Assembly: GCA_002441135.1 (NCBI GenBank)
Contig: DJVJ01000044.1
Location: 1 to 40,557, forward strand
Origin: Caryophanales bacterium UBA6259
Lineage (GTDB): Bacteria; Bacillota; Bacilli; Tepidibacillales; Tepidibacillaceae
Length of the DNA stretch: 40,557 nucleotides
Direction: 5' to 3'
The notes beneath the pieces are model-generated. The model made no database searches. It was not told the DNA's origin and saw only the letters and a list, made by a program, of their open reading frames with translations. Shown here piece by piece: positions 23,658 to 31,423 of this stretch. A program made the translations under genes and the position numbers. Within the stretch, counting starts at the first letter, position 1. Each line of letters starts with the position of its first letter.

Positions 23658-24893
23658 TTAAATCTTAATTTCTTCCCTTAATCCCTCTAGTATAAAATAG
23701 AAGGGGAAGGAGAACTGTAGGTAGTGAAACTTCCACTGGCCATTTTCCTTGACTAGAACTCCTTCAAGTTTAATTGGCCATGAATAATCTTCACCGATAG
23801 CTATTTCCTTTAGTGTCACAGAGATATTCTTTCGGATGTTGAAAAGCTTATCTTTTGGATCTGCCTCAGACTTAATAATCTCTTTTATATTAGCGTATTG
23901 TTTTTTTAGTGCTGCTTCTTCATTTAAATTCTTCATTATAGTTCCCGTTGTTGCAAACCAAACAACGTCCTGATGCTCATTAATAATTGCTTCATCGATA
24001 TCCAACAAAATTTTGTCCCATAACGATCTATCGGTATCTACTAATTCTGGTATAAACTCTAATCCGACAGCCTTTACCTGATTTGTTCCAATCATGGTTG
24101 TGTTTTCATCTTGGATAAAATACTTTTCTACAAGCTTATTTAAATCCATATCTTTAGAATCTAAATAATCCACTTGGAATGCAGTAAGGAGTGTTTTGAT
24201 CTCTTTCTTCCTTTTCGGTAGCTCTTTTTGTGTATATTTCGCTAGTTTTTCTTTTATCTTATCAAATCTTTCTTTTCCCATCTCCTTACGGCCAATTCTC
24301 ACGTCTGGATAAAAAGCCTGGGGAAAAGAGAACTGTATTTGCTTAAAAATCCAACGTCCCGCTACCTTTTTCAAAACTGCTGAAAATCGTATTGGAGAAG
24401 GATATTCTCTTTTCTCTGAACCCCAATCATGTAGCTTATGGTTAAGTAACCAATTTACTTCTAAAAAAGCGTTTTTTAACGCATCCTTGTCATGCACCCT
24501 ATCATCTTTAAAATGGCTTTCCATTATGACGTTATTTAACCATCGTTCATATGTACTCTCCGAATTATCGTATTGATATTTTACGGTACCAGTTGTGCTT
24601 AGCCAAGCAATATCTTCAGTAGCCGATATAATAGACTCGTCAATATTAAAAGTGACATCTCCCCACCATTCCCAATCTGAGGCGAGTAGCTCCTTTGCTT
24701 CATCATAATTTAAGAACCACTCTTCATCACTAGTACCCAATATGATAACGTCTTCTTCCTTTTCAAAAAGCTTTTCCATATATTGATCAACTTTAGCAGA
24801 GTTTCTTTCACGGTATCCTTCCTGAAGGATTTGCAGAACATGAATAATTTCTAATTTAATATGATCTGATGCACTACCTACTACTTGTGTCAT
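23658..24893 (-). CDS. Tandem NTF2/SnoaL-like protein of unknown function
   Basis: A 411-residue cytoplasmic protein built from two similar halves. Each half has a TTG core strand (DIAWLSTTGTV at 94-104; DVVWFATTGTI at 309-319) and ends with a matching strand pair (GRWIFKQIQFSFPQAFYP at 179-196; GQWKFHYLQFSFPFYFIL at 385-402). This pattern is that of an internally duplicated NTF2-like (SnoaL/DUF4440 type) fold. A charged helical linker (about 200-235) joins the halves. No catalytic residues are recognised; such folds often bind small ligands. It is monocistronic with a palindrome copy past its stop. Confidence 0.75.
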   Translation of the reverse strand: MTQVVGSASDHIKLEIIHVLQILQEGYRERNSAKVDQYMEKLFEKEEDVIILGTSDEEWFLNYDEAKELLASDWEWWGDVTFNIDESIISATEDIAWLSTTGTVKYQYDNSESTYERWLNNVIMESHFKDDRVHDKDALKNAFLEVNWLLNHKLHDWGSEKREYPSPIRFSAVLKKVAGRWIFKQIQFSFPQAFYPDVRIGRKEMGKERFDKIKEKLAKYTQKELPKRKKEIKTLLTAFQVDYLDSKDMDLNKLVEKYFIQDENTTMIGTNQVKAVGLEFIPELVDTDRSLWDKILLDIDEAIINEHQDVVWFATTGTIMKNLNEEAALKKQYANIKEIIKSEADPKDKLFNIRKNISVTLKEIAIGEDYSWPIKLEGVLVKENGQWKFHYLQFSFPFYFILEGLREEIKI

Positions 24894-24948
24894 TTATTTA
24901 TCTCCCTACAATGTTATTTGGCATATTTTTTTGTGATAAAAAAAAACA

Positions 24949-25002
24949 ACAGAGTTATACTGAGTTGAATCCCAAACTGAGAATTCAGACCATATACTCT
25001 GT
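24949..25002 (-). terminator. Weak imperfect hairpin followed by a long T-run
   Basis: Closing stem ACAGAGT / ACTCTGT with an imperfect inner stem, followed on the minus strand by TTGTTTTTTTTT. It could end transcription of the small gene at 25320. The rest of 24894-25319 is AT-rich, has GATA-type repeats near 25106-25143, and shows no credible gene. Confidence 0.45.
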
Positions 25003-25105
25003 GATATATCGAAACGCTATAATTTGTCATACAAAAATAGTGATGTAGATAAAAACCTGTGAATTTATTACTATTATGTACACCGAAACTTTATGGACAT
25101 GGATA

Positions 25106-25143
25106 GTTAAATAGATAAACAGATAGATAAGTAGATAGTAGGT
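25106..25143. repeat. Short GATA-type tandem repeat
   Basis: Degenerate run of GATA, AGATA and TAGATAG units in a non-coding stretch; simple sequence without an assigned role. Confidence 0.6.
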
Positions 25144-25319
25144 AGAAGAATATCCATAAAATGACATAGTAATCCCGTATATCAAGTCAACAGAGTATAT
25201 TAATGTACTTTGTTAAATGAAATAAGGATTATATCATCATTTCTAGTAGATACCCCCTTCAAATTATCAACTTCATTATATCTATAAATATCAGAAAAAT
25301 TCAATCTATTAATTCCGCA

Positions 25320-25472
25320 TTATAAAAGGTCAGCTAAAAATGTCTGGAGTGAGCTAGGTAATAACTGAAAAAACAATCCTTCATATTTAATGTCCAGTAC
25401 TGTTGCAATAACAATAATCATCACAAATAACAGTAAAACGGTTTTCTTATATTTTGCAGGAATCCACTTCAA
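25320..25472 (-). CDS. Possible small single-helix membrane protein
   Basis: A 50-residue frame from a TTG at 25472 that has GGAGGGG six bases upstream. The product begins with a basic segment (KWIPAKYKK), then one hydrophobic helix (TVLLLFVMIIVIATVL), then a short polar tail. No family recognised. A longer frame from 25508 lacks an equally good ribosome site. The good ribosome site and membrane-like composition support it, but a frame this short could be chance. Confidence 0.45.
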   Translation of the reverse strand: MKWIPAKYKKTVLLLFVMIIVIATVLDIKYEGLFFQLLPSSLQTFLADLL

Positions 25473-25534
25473 AACGTTCCCCTCCATCCGATGTAAAATA
25501 ATAATCATGTTTATTATATTGGATAAACATCTTT

Positions 25535-26092
25535 CTATCTACCATTTAACATTCTATACTCATCTTCTAAAATACCCATAATGATAGAATCATGGTACTG
25601 ATGATTGTAATATAGTTCATCTCTGATCCGGCCTTCTACTTTAAACCCTACTTTTTCATATGATTTAATTGCTCTTTCATTATAGGAATACACATCCAAT
25701 TGAACTCTATGTAAATTTAAAACACCAAAAGCATAATCGAGCATGAGTTTCATTGCTTCTGTTCCATATCCTTTTCCAAAATAGGCCTCCTTACTTATAG
25801 CAATCCTTGTGACTGCACTTCTGTTACTTTGGCTTATATTCATTAATGCAATATCACCAATCACTTCATTATTCTCTTTTAAACAGATGGTAAAGTCCAC
25901 TCGATTATTGTCTGAATTAATGCGCTCAAAATATTGTTCAAGCTGTGGTTTAGTAGCGATGTTTTTAGCCCCGGTTAATCTTCTGATTTCCGGATTTTGC
26001 AACGCTCGATAAATTAGATCCATATCCTCTTTTTCGACAGGTCTTAAATAGATATTAGCGGTCTCTAGCATTCTCGTGTAAGTCTCATTCAT
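25535..26092 (-). CDS. GNAT N-acetyltransferase (RimJ/RimL-like)
   Basis: A 185-residue cytoplasmic acetyltransferase. It opens with the RimL-type ANIYLRPVEKEDMDLIY and contains the acetyl-CoA loop in YFGKGYGTEAM, then LNLHRVQLDVYSYNERAIKSYEKVGF (given in part), the usual motif B region. Substrate could be a protein N terminus, an amine or an antibiotic. The ATG at 26092 has AAGGAG about ten bases upstream and overlaps the end of the regulator gene by eight bases (ATGAATGA), so the two are translationally coupled. The pair looks like a regulator-plus-effector operon under autorepression. Confidence 0.88.
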   Translation of the reverse strand: MNETYTRMLETANIYLRPVEKEDMDLIYRALQNPEIRRLTGAKNIATKPQLEQYFERINSDNNRVDFTICLKENNEVIGDIALMNISQSNRSAVTRIAISKEAYFGKGYGTEAMKLMLDYAFGVLNLHRVQLDVYSYNERAIKSYEKVGFKVEGRIRDELYYNHQYHDSIIMGILEDEYRMLNGR

Positions 26093-26690
26093 TCGTCTTT
26101 CTCTCCTTCTCATTTTCTAATAGTGGTTCATTTACCTTAAAGCCCAAATGAGCAAGATAATACCAATTACCATCATCATCGGGCTCCATCTCCAATAATT
26201 CTTGTTTTAACGCAACGTACTTTTTCACCCACTCGATAAACTTTTCTTCTTTTATCTTTACTTCAAGCTGATTGGCAATAATATGTCCCTTGGGATTAGG
26301 CTCTGGCTTTAATTCAAAAGCCTCATTTGGCGCATTTAAGACACGATTTTGTGCTCTTGATAAAATTGATACTGCTATTCCGCGAATACTATCACTAATC
26401 TCCTGGGCATGCGGAAGGAGATTTTCACTAATTATAATGTTATTAGCAACCGCCTTATAAAACTTTTGTACAATTCCATTTTTTATTTCTGTGTCAACAA
26501 CCTCGATTAAGCCATGCTTTTCCAATGCTTTTAAATGGTAATGTGCGGTTGATGCTGGAATATCCAATAAAGTTCCTAATTGCTGACCGGTATATTTCTG
26601 TTCTACAGTGTATGTTAAAATTTTGGTTCGCGTTGGATCACTTATTGTTTTTAACTGTTCATAGGTTTCTATCACCAGTTGTTGTTTCAA
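26085..26690 (-). CDS. ArsR/HTH_20-type winged-helix regulator
   Basis: A 201-residue DNA-binding protein. The winged helix covers about residues 10-75, with ISDPTRTKILTY as helix 1-2 and the recognition segment TGQQLGTLLDIPASTAHYHLKALEKHG. The C-terminal 120 residues are a helical, acidic domain, probably for ligand binding or dimerisation. No metal-binding cysteines are seen, so a metal sensor is unlikely. The start is TTG, with GGAAGG about 11 bases upstream. A TGAACGTTCA palindrome lies over the predicted transcription start. It is followed by and coupled to the acetyltransferase gene. Confidence 0.85.
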   Translation of the reverse strand: MKQQLVIETYEQLKTISDPTRTKILTYTVEQKYTGQQLGTLLDIPASTAHYHLKALEKHGLIEVVDTEIKNGIVQKFYKAVANNIIISENLLPHAQEISDSIRGIAVSILSRAQNRVLNAPNEAFELKPEPNPKGHIIANQLEVKIKEEKFIEWVKKYVALKQELLEMEPDDDGNWYYLAHLGFKVNEPLLENEKERKTNE

Positions 26691-26725
26691 ATCCGCTCAC
26701 GCCTTCCTGAACGTTTTGTATTTAC

Positions 26726-26735
26726 TGAACGTTCA
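26726..26735. promoter_or_regulatory. Probable operator TGAACGTTCA of the regulator gene
   Basis: A perfect 10-bp palindrome, with a partial second copy TGAACGTTT 18 bp away at 26708. It lies just after the predicted -10 box, where binding of the product of the gene starting at 26690 would block its own transcription. Confidence 0.5.
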
Positions 26736-26740
26736 TGTTT

Positions 26741-26769
26741 ATTAAATTATAGAATAGAGTAAAAGTCAA
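26741..26769 (-). promoter_or_regulatory. Predicted promoter of the regulator-acetyltransferase operon
   Basis: On the minus strand TTGACT (26764-26769) and TTTAAT (26741-26746) are 17 bp apart; an overlapping TATAAT at 26746-26751 has poor spacing. The TGAACGTTCA palindrome lies immediately downstream. Confidence 0.45.
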
Positions 26770-26844
26770 GCTTGTTAAAAAGAACAAAGCGGTCCATCCA
26801 TTCATATTATGGTTATCAAATGGGTATTTGGAGGGGATATTTTT

Positions 26845-27531
26845 ATGTATTATATTTTAGAGTTTCAACAGGGAGATGTTAATGGGGACTCGATCATTGA
26901 CAATATCTACTTAGTGGGTGAAAAACCATATGGGCTTGAAAGTCCCTTTGTTAACAATATTGCCATCCTTATTCAAGATGGGAGAACCAAAGCTACTTAT
27001 AGAGTGCTACCAAAGGAGAATGCCGGGTATAACCCAACTATTTTTTTAGGTGATTTTACTGGTGATCAGCAAAATGAAATTTTATTAAGCATCGATTCTG
27101 GCGGTAGTGGTGGATATGCTTTTTATTATCTCTATTCCTTTACGAATAACAATCCTACCATTCTCTTTGACCACGAAACCTATAATCAGGAATATACCTA
27201 TACTGTGACCTATAAAGATAATTATCAAGTAGATGTCGTTGAGAACAGCGGGAAAACATACACCATTGATATTAAATATAAAGGCTCTGAATATTTAAAT
27301 GAAATATATGATGCCAATGGTAAACTCAAACAACCTATCGAGGGATGGGTAAATCCTTTAGGCGGACTCTATCCTGTGGACTTTCAAAGAGATGGGATTT
27401 ATGGCTTATACGCATCACGCGGTATAGCTGGTAGATATAATGCGGATGGCCTTGGGTATGTACAGACCTCATTAGAATGGAATGGCACGAAGTTTGTTCC
27501 TTTTTTTCAAACAGTTGGGATATTAGGATAA
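26845..27531 (+). CDS. VCBS/FG-GAP-like repeat protein
   Basis: A 228-residue protein with calcium-loop-like segments typical of VCBS/FG-GAP blades: GDVNGDSIIDNIYLVG near residue 9 and GDFTGDQQNEILLSID near 68. No signal peptide is seen, which is unusual for this repeat type and also holds for some spore-associated Bacillus homologues (from memory). A longer frame begins at 26809, but GGAGGGG lies about eight bases before the ATG at 26845. The next gene follows after 62 bp on the same strand, so the two are probably co-expressed. Function unknown. Confidence 0.75.
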   Translation: MYYILEFQQGDVNGDSIIDNIYLVGEKPYGLESPFVNNIAILIQDGRTKATYRVLPKENAGYNPTIFLGDFTGDQQNEILLSIDSGGSGGYAFYYLYSFTNNNPTILFDHETYNQEYTYTVTYKDNYQVDVVENSGKTYTIDIKYKGSEYLNEIYDANGKLKQPIEGWVNPLGGLYPVDFQRDGIYGLYASRGIAGRYNADGLGYVQTSLEWNGTKFVPFFQTVGILG

Positions 27532-27593
27532 ACCTTTAACAATTATAAAAGTCTTATATTAGTTTTAAACAATGAAGCGGGGGTTTGATTATT

Positions 27594-28085
27594 ATGGTTA
27601 ATTTTAAATCCTTTTATGGTATTGTCACCCAGATTAGTGATTCTATGATAGGGCAAGATAGTCAAGGTGAAGGGTGTTATAAATTAATAACTGTTGAAAA
27701 TGAAAGCGGAGCAGTTGCTAATTTTTTGGTATCTCCTACTACCTACTTTGTAGAGCAGGCAATTGTCGCAGTAGGAGATTGGGTGGTGGGATATTATGAT
27801 GCAAATGCACCAATTCCATATATTTATCCACCACAGTATCAAGCATTAGTTATTGTAAAAGTTAGTCCTTATCAAAATGTAAAAGTAGACTATTTTAACA
27901 ATCAGTTAGTGAGTAGTGATGGCCTATTAAAATTGAATCTATCTCCATATACTCCAATAATTTTAATAAATGGGCAACCCTTTTCAGGAAATCCTGGAAA
28001 CCGAAACTTAATTGTTCTCTTTGGACCGGTTACAAAAAGCATCCCTGCTCAAACTACACCCCACAAAATAATAGTTTGGTGTTAA
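27594..28085 (+). CDS. Hypothetical beta-rich protein paired with the VCBS-like gene
   Basis: A 163-residue protein, not recognised. It is rich in beta-prone and aromatic residues (VVGYYDANAPIPYIYPPQYQALVIV), has no signal peptide or membrane helix and ends with a cysteine (IIVWC). The fold is probably a small beta barrel, from pattern only. GGGGG lies about nine bases before the ATG at 27594; an in-frame TTG at 27585 is the alternative. It follows the VCBS-like gene and is followed by the longest perfect palindrome of the window. Confidence 0.7.
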   Translation: MVNFKSFYGIVTQISDSMIGQDSQGEGCYKLITVENESGAVANFLVSPTTYFVEQAIVAVGDWVVGYYDANAPIPYIYPPQYQALVIVKVSPYQNVKVDYFNNQLVSSDGLLKLNLSPYTPIILINGQPFSGNPGNRNLIVLFGPVTKSIPAQTTPHKIIVWC

Positions 28086-28107
28086 ATAAATTCGTATTTT
28101 TCTGTTG

Positions 28108-28158
28108 TTTCCATAAGTTGTAAAAAGGGGCCTGGCCCCTTTTTACAACTTATGGAAA
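28108..28158. repeat. Palindrome family copy 13 (central T), perfect 51-bp inverted repeat
   Basis: Core at 28127-28139. The arms continue without mismatch for 25 bp each side (left arm TTTCCATAAGTTGTAAAAA before the core). It begins 23 bp past the 27594 gene stop and is the longest perfect copy here. Confidence 0.95.
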
Positions 28159-28277
28159 TCTTTAGCGACCTTTAGTATTTATTGTTATTGTGGTGCTTAT
28201 CTTCGGAACACAGTATAATAGTATTCGTATTACGTTTTTATAAAGTATCTAAAATACGTGTAATGAAGGAGATTGTC

Positions 28278-29087
28278 TTGGAAACTTTACATCATAAAAT
28301 TCTTTCTCATCCAAGTTCAAATGAATGGGTTATTTTTATTCACGGATTGGGTGGAAATTCATCCATATGGTTTAAGCAGATTAAGGATTTTCGCAAGCAT
28401 TTTAATTTGATTTTGGTAGATCTACCAGGTCATGGTGGAAATAATAGAGGTTTAAAGGATGTATCCGATCCATCCTTTGAACATGTCGCTAAAAAAGTTA
28501 TCACCCTTTTGGACCATCACGGTATTAGGAGAGCTCATTTTGTTGGTATTTCATTGGGCACCATGGTTATTCAATTTATTCAACACTTATCCCCTAACCG
28601 AGTAAAATCTATGGTTTTAGGAGGTTCTGTTGAACGCATTCATCCATTTTTCATCTTCATTGTTAGATTAATAGAAGGGCTGAAACATCTTATTCCATAT
28701 ATGTGGATTTATCGGTTAGTGGCTTGGATACTGATGCCGAGGGAACATCACGTGGAGGCAAGAAAGACATTTATTAGAGAAGCAGTAAAATTAGGCCAAC
28801 GGGAATTTTTCTGCTGGTATCGTATTCTTCATCAAGAGGTAAATCCATTTTTTGCTAGAAAAAAATCAAATGATATAACTCCAGCGATATATATCATGGG
28901 CAGTGAGGATTATATGTTCCTACCAAATATTAAAAAGCAGTATAAAAGGTTTTTAAATGCACGTCTTCACATTCTGCCAAAAAGCGGACATGTATGCAAT
29001 ATTGAAAAAGAAAAGGAATTCAATCAAATTTCGATATCGTTTATTCATTCCCACTCAAAACCTCTTACAGCCCATGCAGCTAATTAA
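28278..29087 (+). CDS. Alpha/beta hydrolase
   Basis: A 269-residue serine hydrolase, cytoplasmic. The oxyanion region is FIHGLGGNSSIW, the nucleophile elbow GISLGT places the serine at Ser92, and the acid and base are probably Asp211 in GSEDYMFLP and His238 in KSGHVCNI. VDLPGHG is the usual loop of the MhpC/BioH-like group. A cap domain (about 115-190) is basic and hydrophobic. I place the start at a TTG with AAGGAG six bases upstream; the ATG at 28263 is in frame but has no ribosome site. Substrate is unknown. Confidence 0.85.
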   Translation: METLHHKILSHPSSNEWVIFIHGLGGNSSIWFKQIKDFRKHFNLILVDLPGHGGNNRGLKDVSDPSFEHVAKKVITLLDHHGIRRAHFVGISLGTMVIQFIQHLSPNRVKSMVLGGSVERIHPFFIFIVRLIEGLKHLIPYMWIYRLVAWILMPREHHVEARKTFIREAVKLGQREFFCWYRILHQEVNPFFARKKSNDITPAIYIMGSEDYMFLPNIKKQYKRFLNARLHILPKSGHVCNIEKEKEFNQISISFIHSHSKPLTAHAAN

Positions 29088-29105
29088 GAAGCTTAATATA
29101 TACCA

Positions 29106-29144
29106 AAAATTAACAAAAGGGGCCTGGCCCCTTTTGTTAATTTT
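29106..29144. repeat. Palindrome family copy 14 (central T), 39-bp perfect
   Basis: Core at 29119-29131 with arms AAAATTAACAAAA / TTTTGTTAATTTT, 19 bp past the hydrolase stop. Confidence 0.95.
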
Positions 29145-29265
29145 GTCCTTTTTTGTTGATTTTTACTTCCTGCTTCACGATTTATCATCACAATGATCTT
29201 CATAAAAACAGTGGTTCTGCGGAAAACTAATTCTTAGCATTCACATCGAACAAAGGAGGTTAACC

Positions 29266-29478
29266 ATGGATCCTACTGAAGTAAATACGAAACTAGAAAG
29301 GCGATTTCGAGGGGAAGAAGTTGAGAACTCTGTTTCATCCGTTGAAAATGAGGCGGTTAGAGCAAACTTGAAATTAGAAAAATTATTACATAATGAGGAC
29401 AATGTAGAAGGAGAATTTACTTCCCTCTACATGAATAACAATACTCCCGCTATTAAAATAACTAAGAAAAACGAATAA
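29266..29478 (+). CDS. Small acidic protein of unknown function
   Basis: A 70-residue hydrophilic protein, not recognised. It is rich in Glu and Asn, with a helical middle (VENEAVRANLKLEKLLHNED), no cysteine and no membrane segment. It has a near-perfect ribosome site, AAAGGAGG, seven bases before the ATG, which suggests high translation, and a strong terminator about 80 bp after the stop. Its size and composition would suit a small spore or stress protein, but no motif shows this. Confidence 0.75.
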   Translation: MDPTEVNTKLERRFRGEEVENSVSSVENEAVRANLKLEKLLHNEDNVEGEFTSLYMNNNTPAIKITKKNE

Positions 29479-29527
29479 CAATTCCATCCCCACACCTTAA
29501 TTAGGTATGGAAATAACAGTAAAATTG

Positions 29528-29551
29528 GCACTATATTTAGCACTATATTTA
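29528..29551. repeat. Two direct copies of a 12-bp CACTATATTTAG-type unit
   Basis: A short tandem duplication in the 3' region of the small acidic protein gene. No role is evident. Confidence 0.6.
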
Positions 29552-29557
29552 ATCAGT

Positions 29558-29591
29558 AAAAAATCCAGAACCAAATGGTTCTGGATTTTTT
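29558..29591. terminator. Strong bidirectional terminator
   Basis: A 15-bp perfect stem, AAAAAATCCAGAACC / GGTTCTGGATTTTTT, with a 4-base loop. It serves the plus-strand gene ending at 29478 and the minus-strand gene ending at 29634. Confidence 0.9.
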
Positions 29592-29633
29592 ACTTTTTAT
29601 GATCGACTTTTTCCATTGCATATAATGTGATAT

Positions 29634-30599
29634 TTAAATTTTAAGCAAAACCTTGCCTTCATAATTACGACTCTCGATTAATTTATGTGCTTCTGCTGCA
29701 TCACTTAAATTAAAAATGTGTGCTATCGGGAGAGAGATTTGTTTTGACTCAAATAGTTCTATAACTTTTTCTGCAACAGGTGCTAATCGCTCCGGATTAT
29801 GTTTTCTTGTTGTGCCTAAGCTAAACCCCTTAATATTTCTACAGCTACTATGAACATCACTTGTCTTAAAAATACCAGCCTTACCACTACTATTTCCAAA
29901 TTGTACAAGTGTGCCATATAACGCTAAGCAATCTAAACTCATGCTTGTAACATCACCAGCAACTGAATCAAAGATAATATTTGCACCTTTATTATCTGTT
30001 TGCGTTAAAACTTCTTCTGTAAATGTATCGTAAGTGCATACTACATCAGCCCCTAATTTCTTTACATAATTTACTTTGTCTTTACTTCCAACCGTTGCTA
30101 TAATCTTATGAACTCCAGTTAATTTAGCTAATTGTACGAGCATCGAACCTACTCCGCCAGCAGCACTATGTATAACAATGCAATCAGACTTTTGTATTTG
30201 TCCAATTTCATATAATAGAATGTACGATAAAATTGAGACAGTTGGCATTGCTGCAGCCTGTTCAAATGAAAGATTATCTGGAATTTTAAAAACTAATTGT
30301 TCATTTGCTACTACATATTCTGCGTATGAACCGTTTTTAGGAAAAGCTATTACTCTATCACCTTTTGAAAGCTGTGAATTAGGGGAAACCTCTTCAATTA
30401 TTCCTGCAATGTCCAATCCTAGAGTCATGGGAAAATTATTTGTTCCTTTATTTCCTAAACGCTTTTTTATATCTGCATAATTAACGCTCGAATATACTCC
30501 TTTAATTAAGACCTCGTTCTCTCCTATTTTGGGTATTTCAACATCTGTATACCTAAGTACGTCTGTACCTCCATATTCATTTTGGACTACAGCCTTCAT
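29634..30599 (-). CDS. NADPH:quinone reductase-like medium-chain oxidoreductase
   Basis: A 321-residue zinc-independent alcohol-dehydrogenase-fold enzyme (MDR superfamily, quinone oxidoreductase group). It opens with MKAVVQNEYGGTDVL, has GLDIAGIIEEV near 61 and the cofactor loop HSAAGGVGSMLVQLAK (144-159, AAGGVG). It lacks the structural-zinc cysteines of alcohol dehydrogenases. NADPH-dependent reduction of a quinone or other enone is the likely reaction. A longer frame begins at 30626, but AAGGGA lies about nine bases before the ATG at 30599. It is monocistronic with a shared terminator. Confidence 0.9.
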   Translation of the reverse strand: MKAVVQNEYGGTDVLRYTDVEIPKIGENEVLIKGVYSSVNYADIKKRLGNKGTNNFPMTLGLDIAGIIEEVSPNSQLSKGDRVIAFPKNGSYAEYVVANEQLVFKIPDNLSFEQAAAMPTVSILSYILLYEIGQIQKSDCIVIHSAAGGVGSMLVQLAKLTGVHKIIATVGSKDKVNYVKKLGADVVCTYDTFTEEVLTQTDNKGANIIFDSVAGDVTSMSLDCLALYGTLVQFGNSSGKAGIFKTSDVHSSCRNIKGFSLGTTRKHNPERLAPVAEKVIELFESKQISLPIAHIFNLSDAAEAHKLIESRNYEGKVLLKI

Positions 30600-30698
30600 A
30601 ATCTTCATTCCCTTCAATATATTCACTTTTTCTTATTAAATATTAAGTGAAATTTACGTGAAAACCTTAGACATATCTACCTCAACGTTCAAATTGAA

Positions 30699-31052
30699 CT
30701 AATGACTTTCTATATTCATATTCAATCTAAGTGTCATTTTCACTAAGAGACTGAGTATAATATGAATTTCTCTAAAACGAGTATTTTTCCTGCAAAACTC
30801 ATTTAGATGGTATTCTGCTGTATCGTTTAGAATATTTTTGGCGAGAAGTCTCCAACCTAGCGAAAAAATGATGTCGATCATGAAGAACATTACTCCAATA
30901 GCACCAATCATAAATTTTGGGATAATTTTCGATACCATTTTTATAATTTGCTGAAATCTTATAAATGAATTTTCCGAAAAAATATCCCAAAATAACTTCC
31001 AATAATAAACACTATATTCCTGTTGTAAATAATGTTTATTCCTTATATAATC
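30699..31052 (-). pseudogene. Probable 5'-truncated small membrane protein gene
   Basis: One frame stays open for 117 codons from just after a TAG (31053-31055) to the stop at 30699, but its only good start, ATG at 30938, has no ribosome site. The codons before that ATG also read like protein (aromatic-rich, YYWKLFWDIFSENSFIRF), followed by a hydrophobic helix (FMIGAIGVMFFMIDIIFSL) and a basic tail. This fits a gene that lost its start, though a real 79-residue protein from 30938 is possible. The 30600-31103 gap holds nothing else I can support. Confidence 0.3.
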
Positions 31053-31103
31053 CTAATGTAGCAATTCATATAATTATATACTGGAAGGGAGAATTTTTTA
31101 TAA

Positions 31104-31409
31104 ATGTCTAGCTTAATTGCAAAACAAGATTTAACAGGGCAAGAATTACAAATATTATCTACAGAAATGGATAAAAAGAAAAAATCACTAACTGTTGCAT
31201 GGTTATTATGGTTTTTCTTTGGTGGTATTGGTGGACATCGCTACTATTTCGGGAAGATTGGTACTGGCATTCTTATGACTTTAACACTTGGTGGACTTGG
31301 TATTTGGACGATTATCGATGCTTTTCTGATCAATAAAACGGTTAGAAAGTTAAATGATGATATTGAGTCAAAGATTATTCAAGAAATTAAAGTACTAAAG
31401 AACGCTTAG
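31104..31409 (+). CDS. TM2 domain membrane protein
   Basis: A 101-residue membrane protein. The TM2 domain is clear: two hydrophobic helices joined by the GGHRYYFGKIGTGILM loop (WLLWFFFGGIGGHRYYFG, then TLGGLGIWTIIDAFLI). A charged N-terminal segment (about 1-28) and a charged tail flank it. TM2 proteins are widespread and mostly uncharacterised. GGGAG lies about ten bases before the ATG. The M48 peptidase gene starts 14 bp after its stop, so the two form an operon. Confidence 0.88.
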   Translation: MSSLIAKQDLTGQELQILSTEMDKKKKSLTVAWLLWFFFGGIGGHRYYFGKIGTGILMTLTLGGLGIWTIIDAFLINKTVRKLNDDIESKIIQEIKVLKNA

Positions 31410-31423
31410 AATAGGTATTCTCA

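Noticed and set aside
25320..26690. Mobile-element remnant around the regulator-acetyltransferase pair
   Set aside because: No terminal inverted repeats, target duplication or transposase sequence could be seen.
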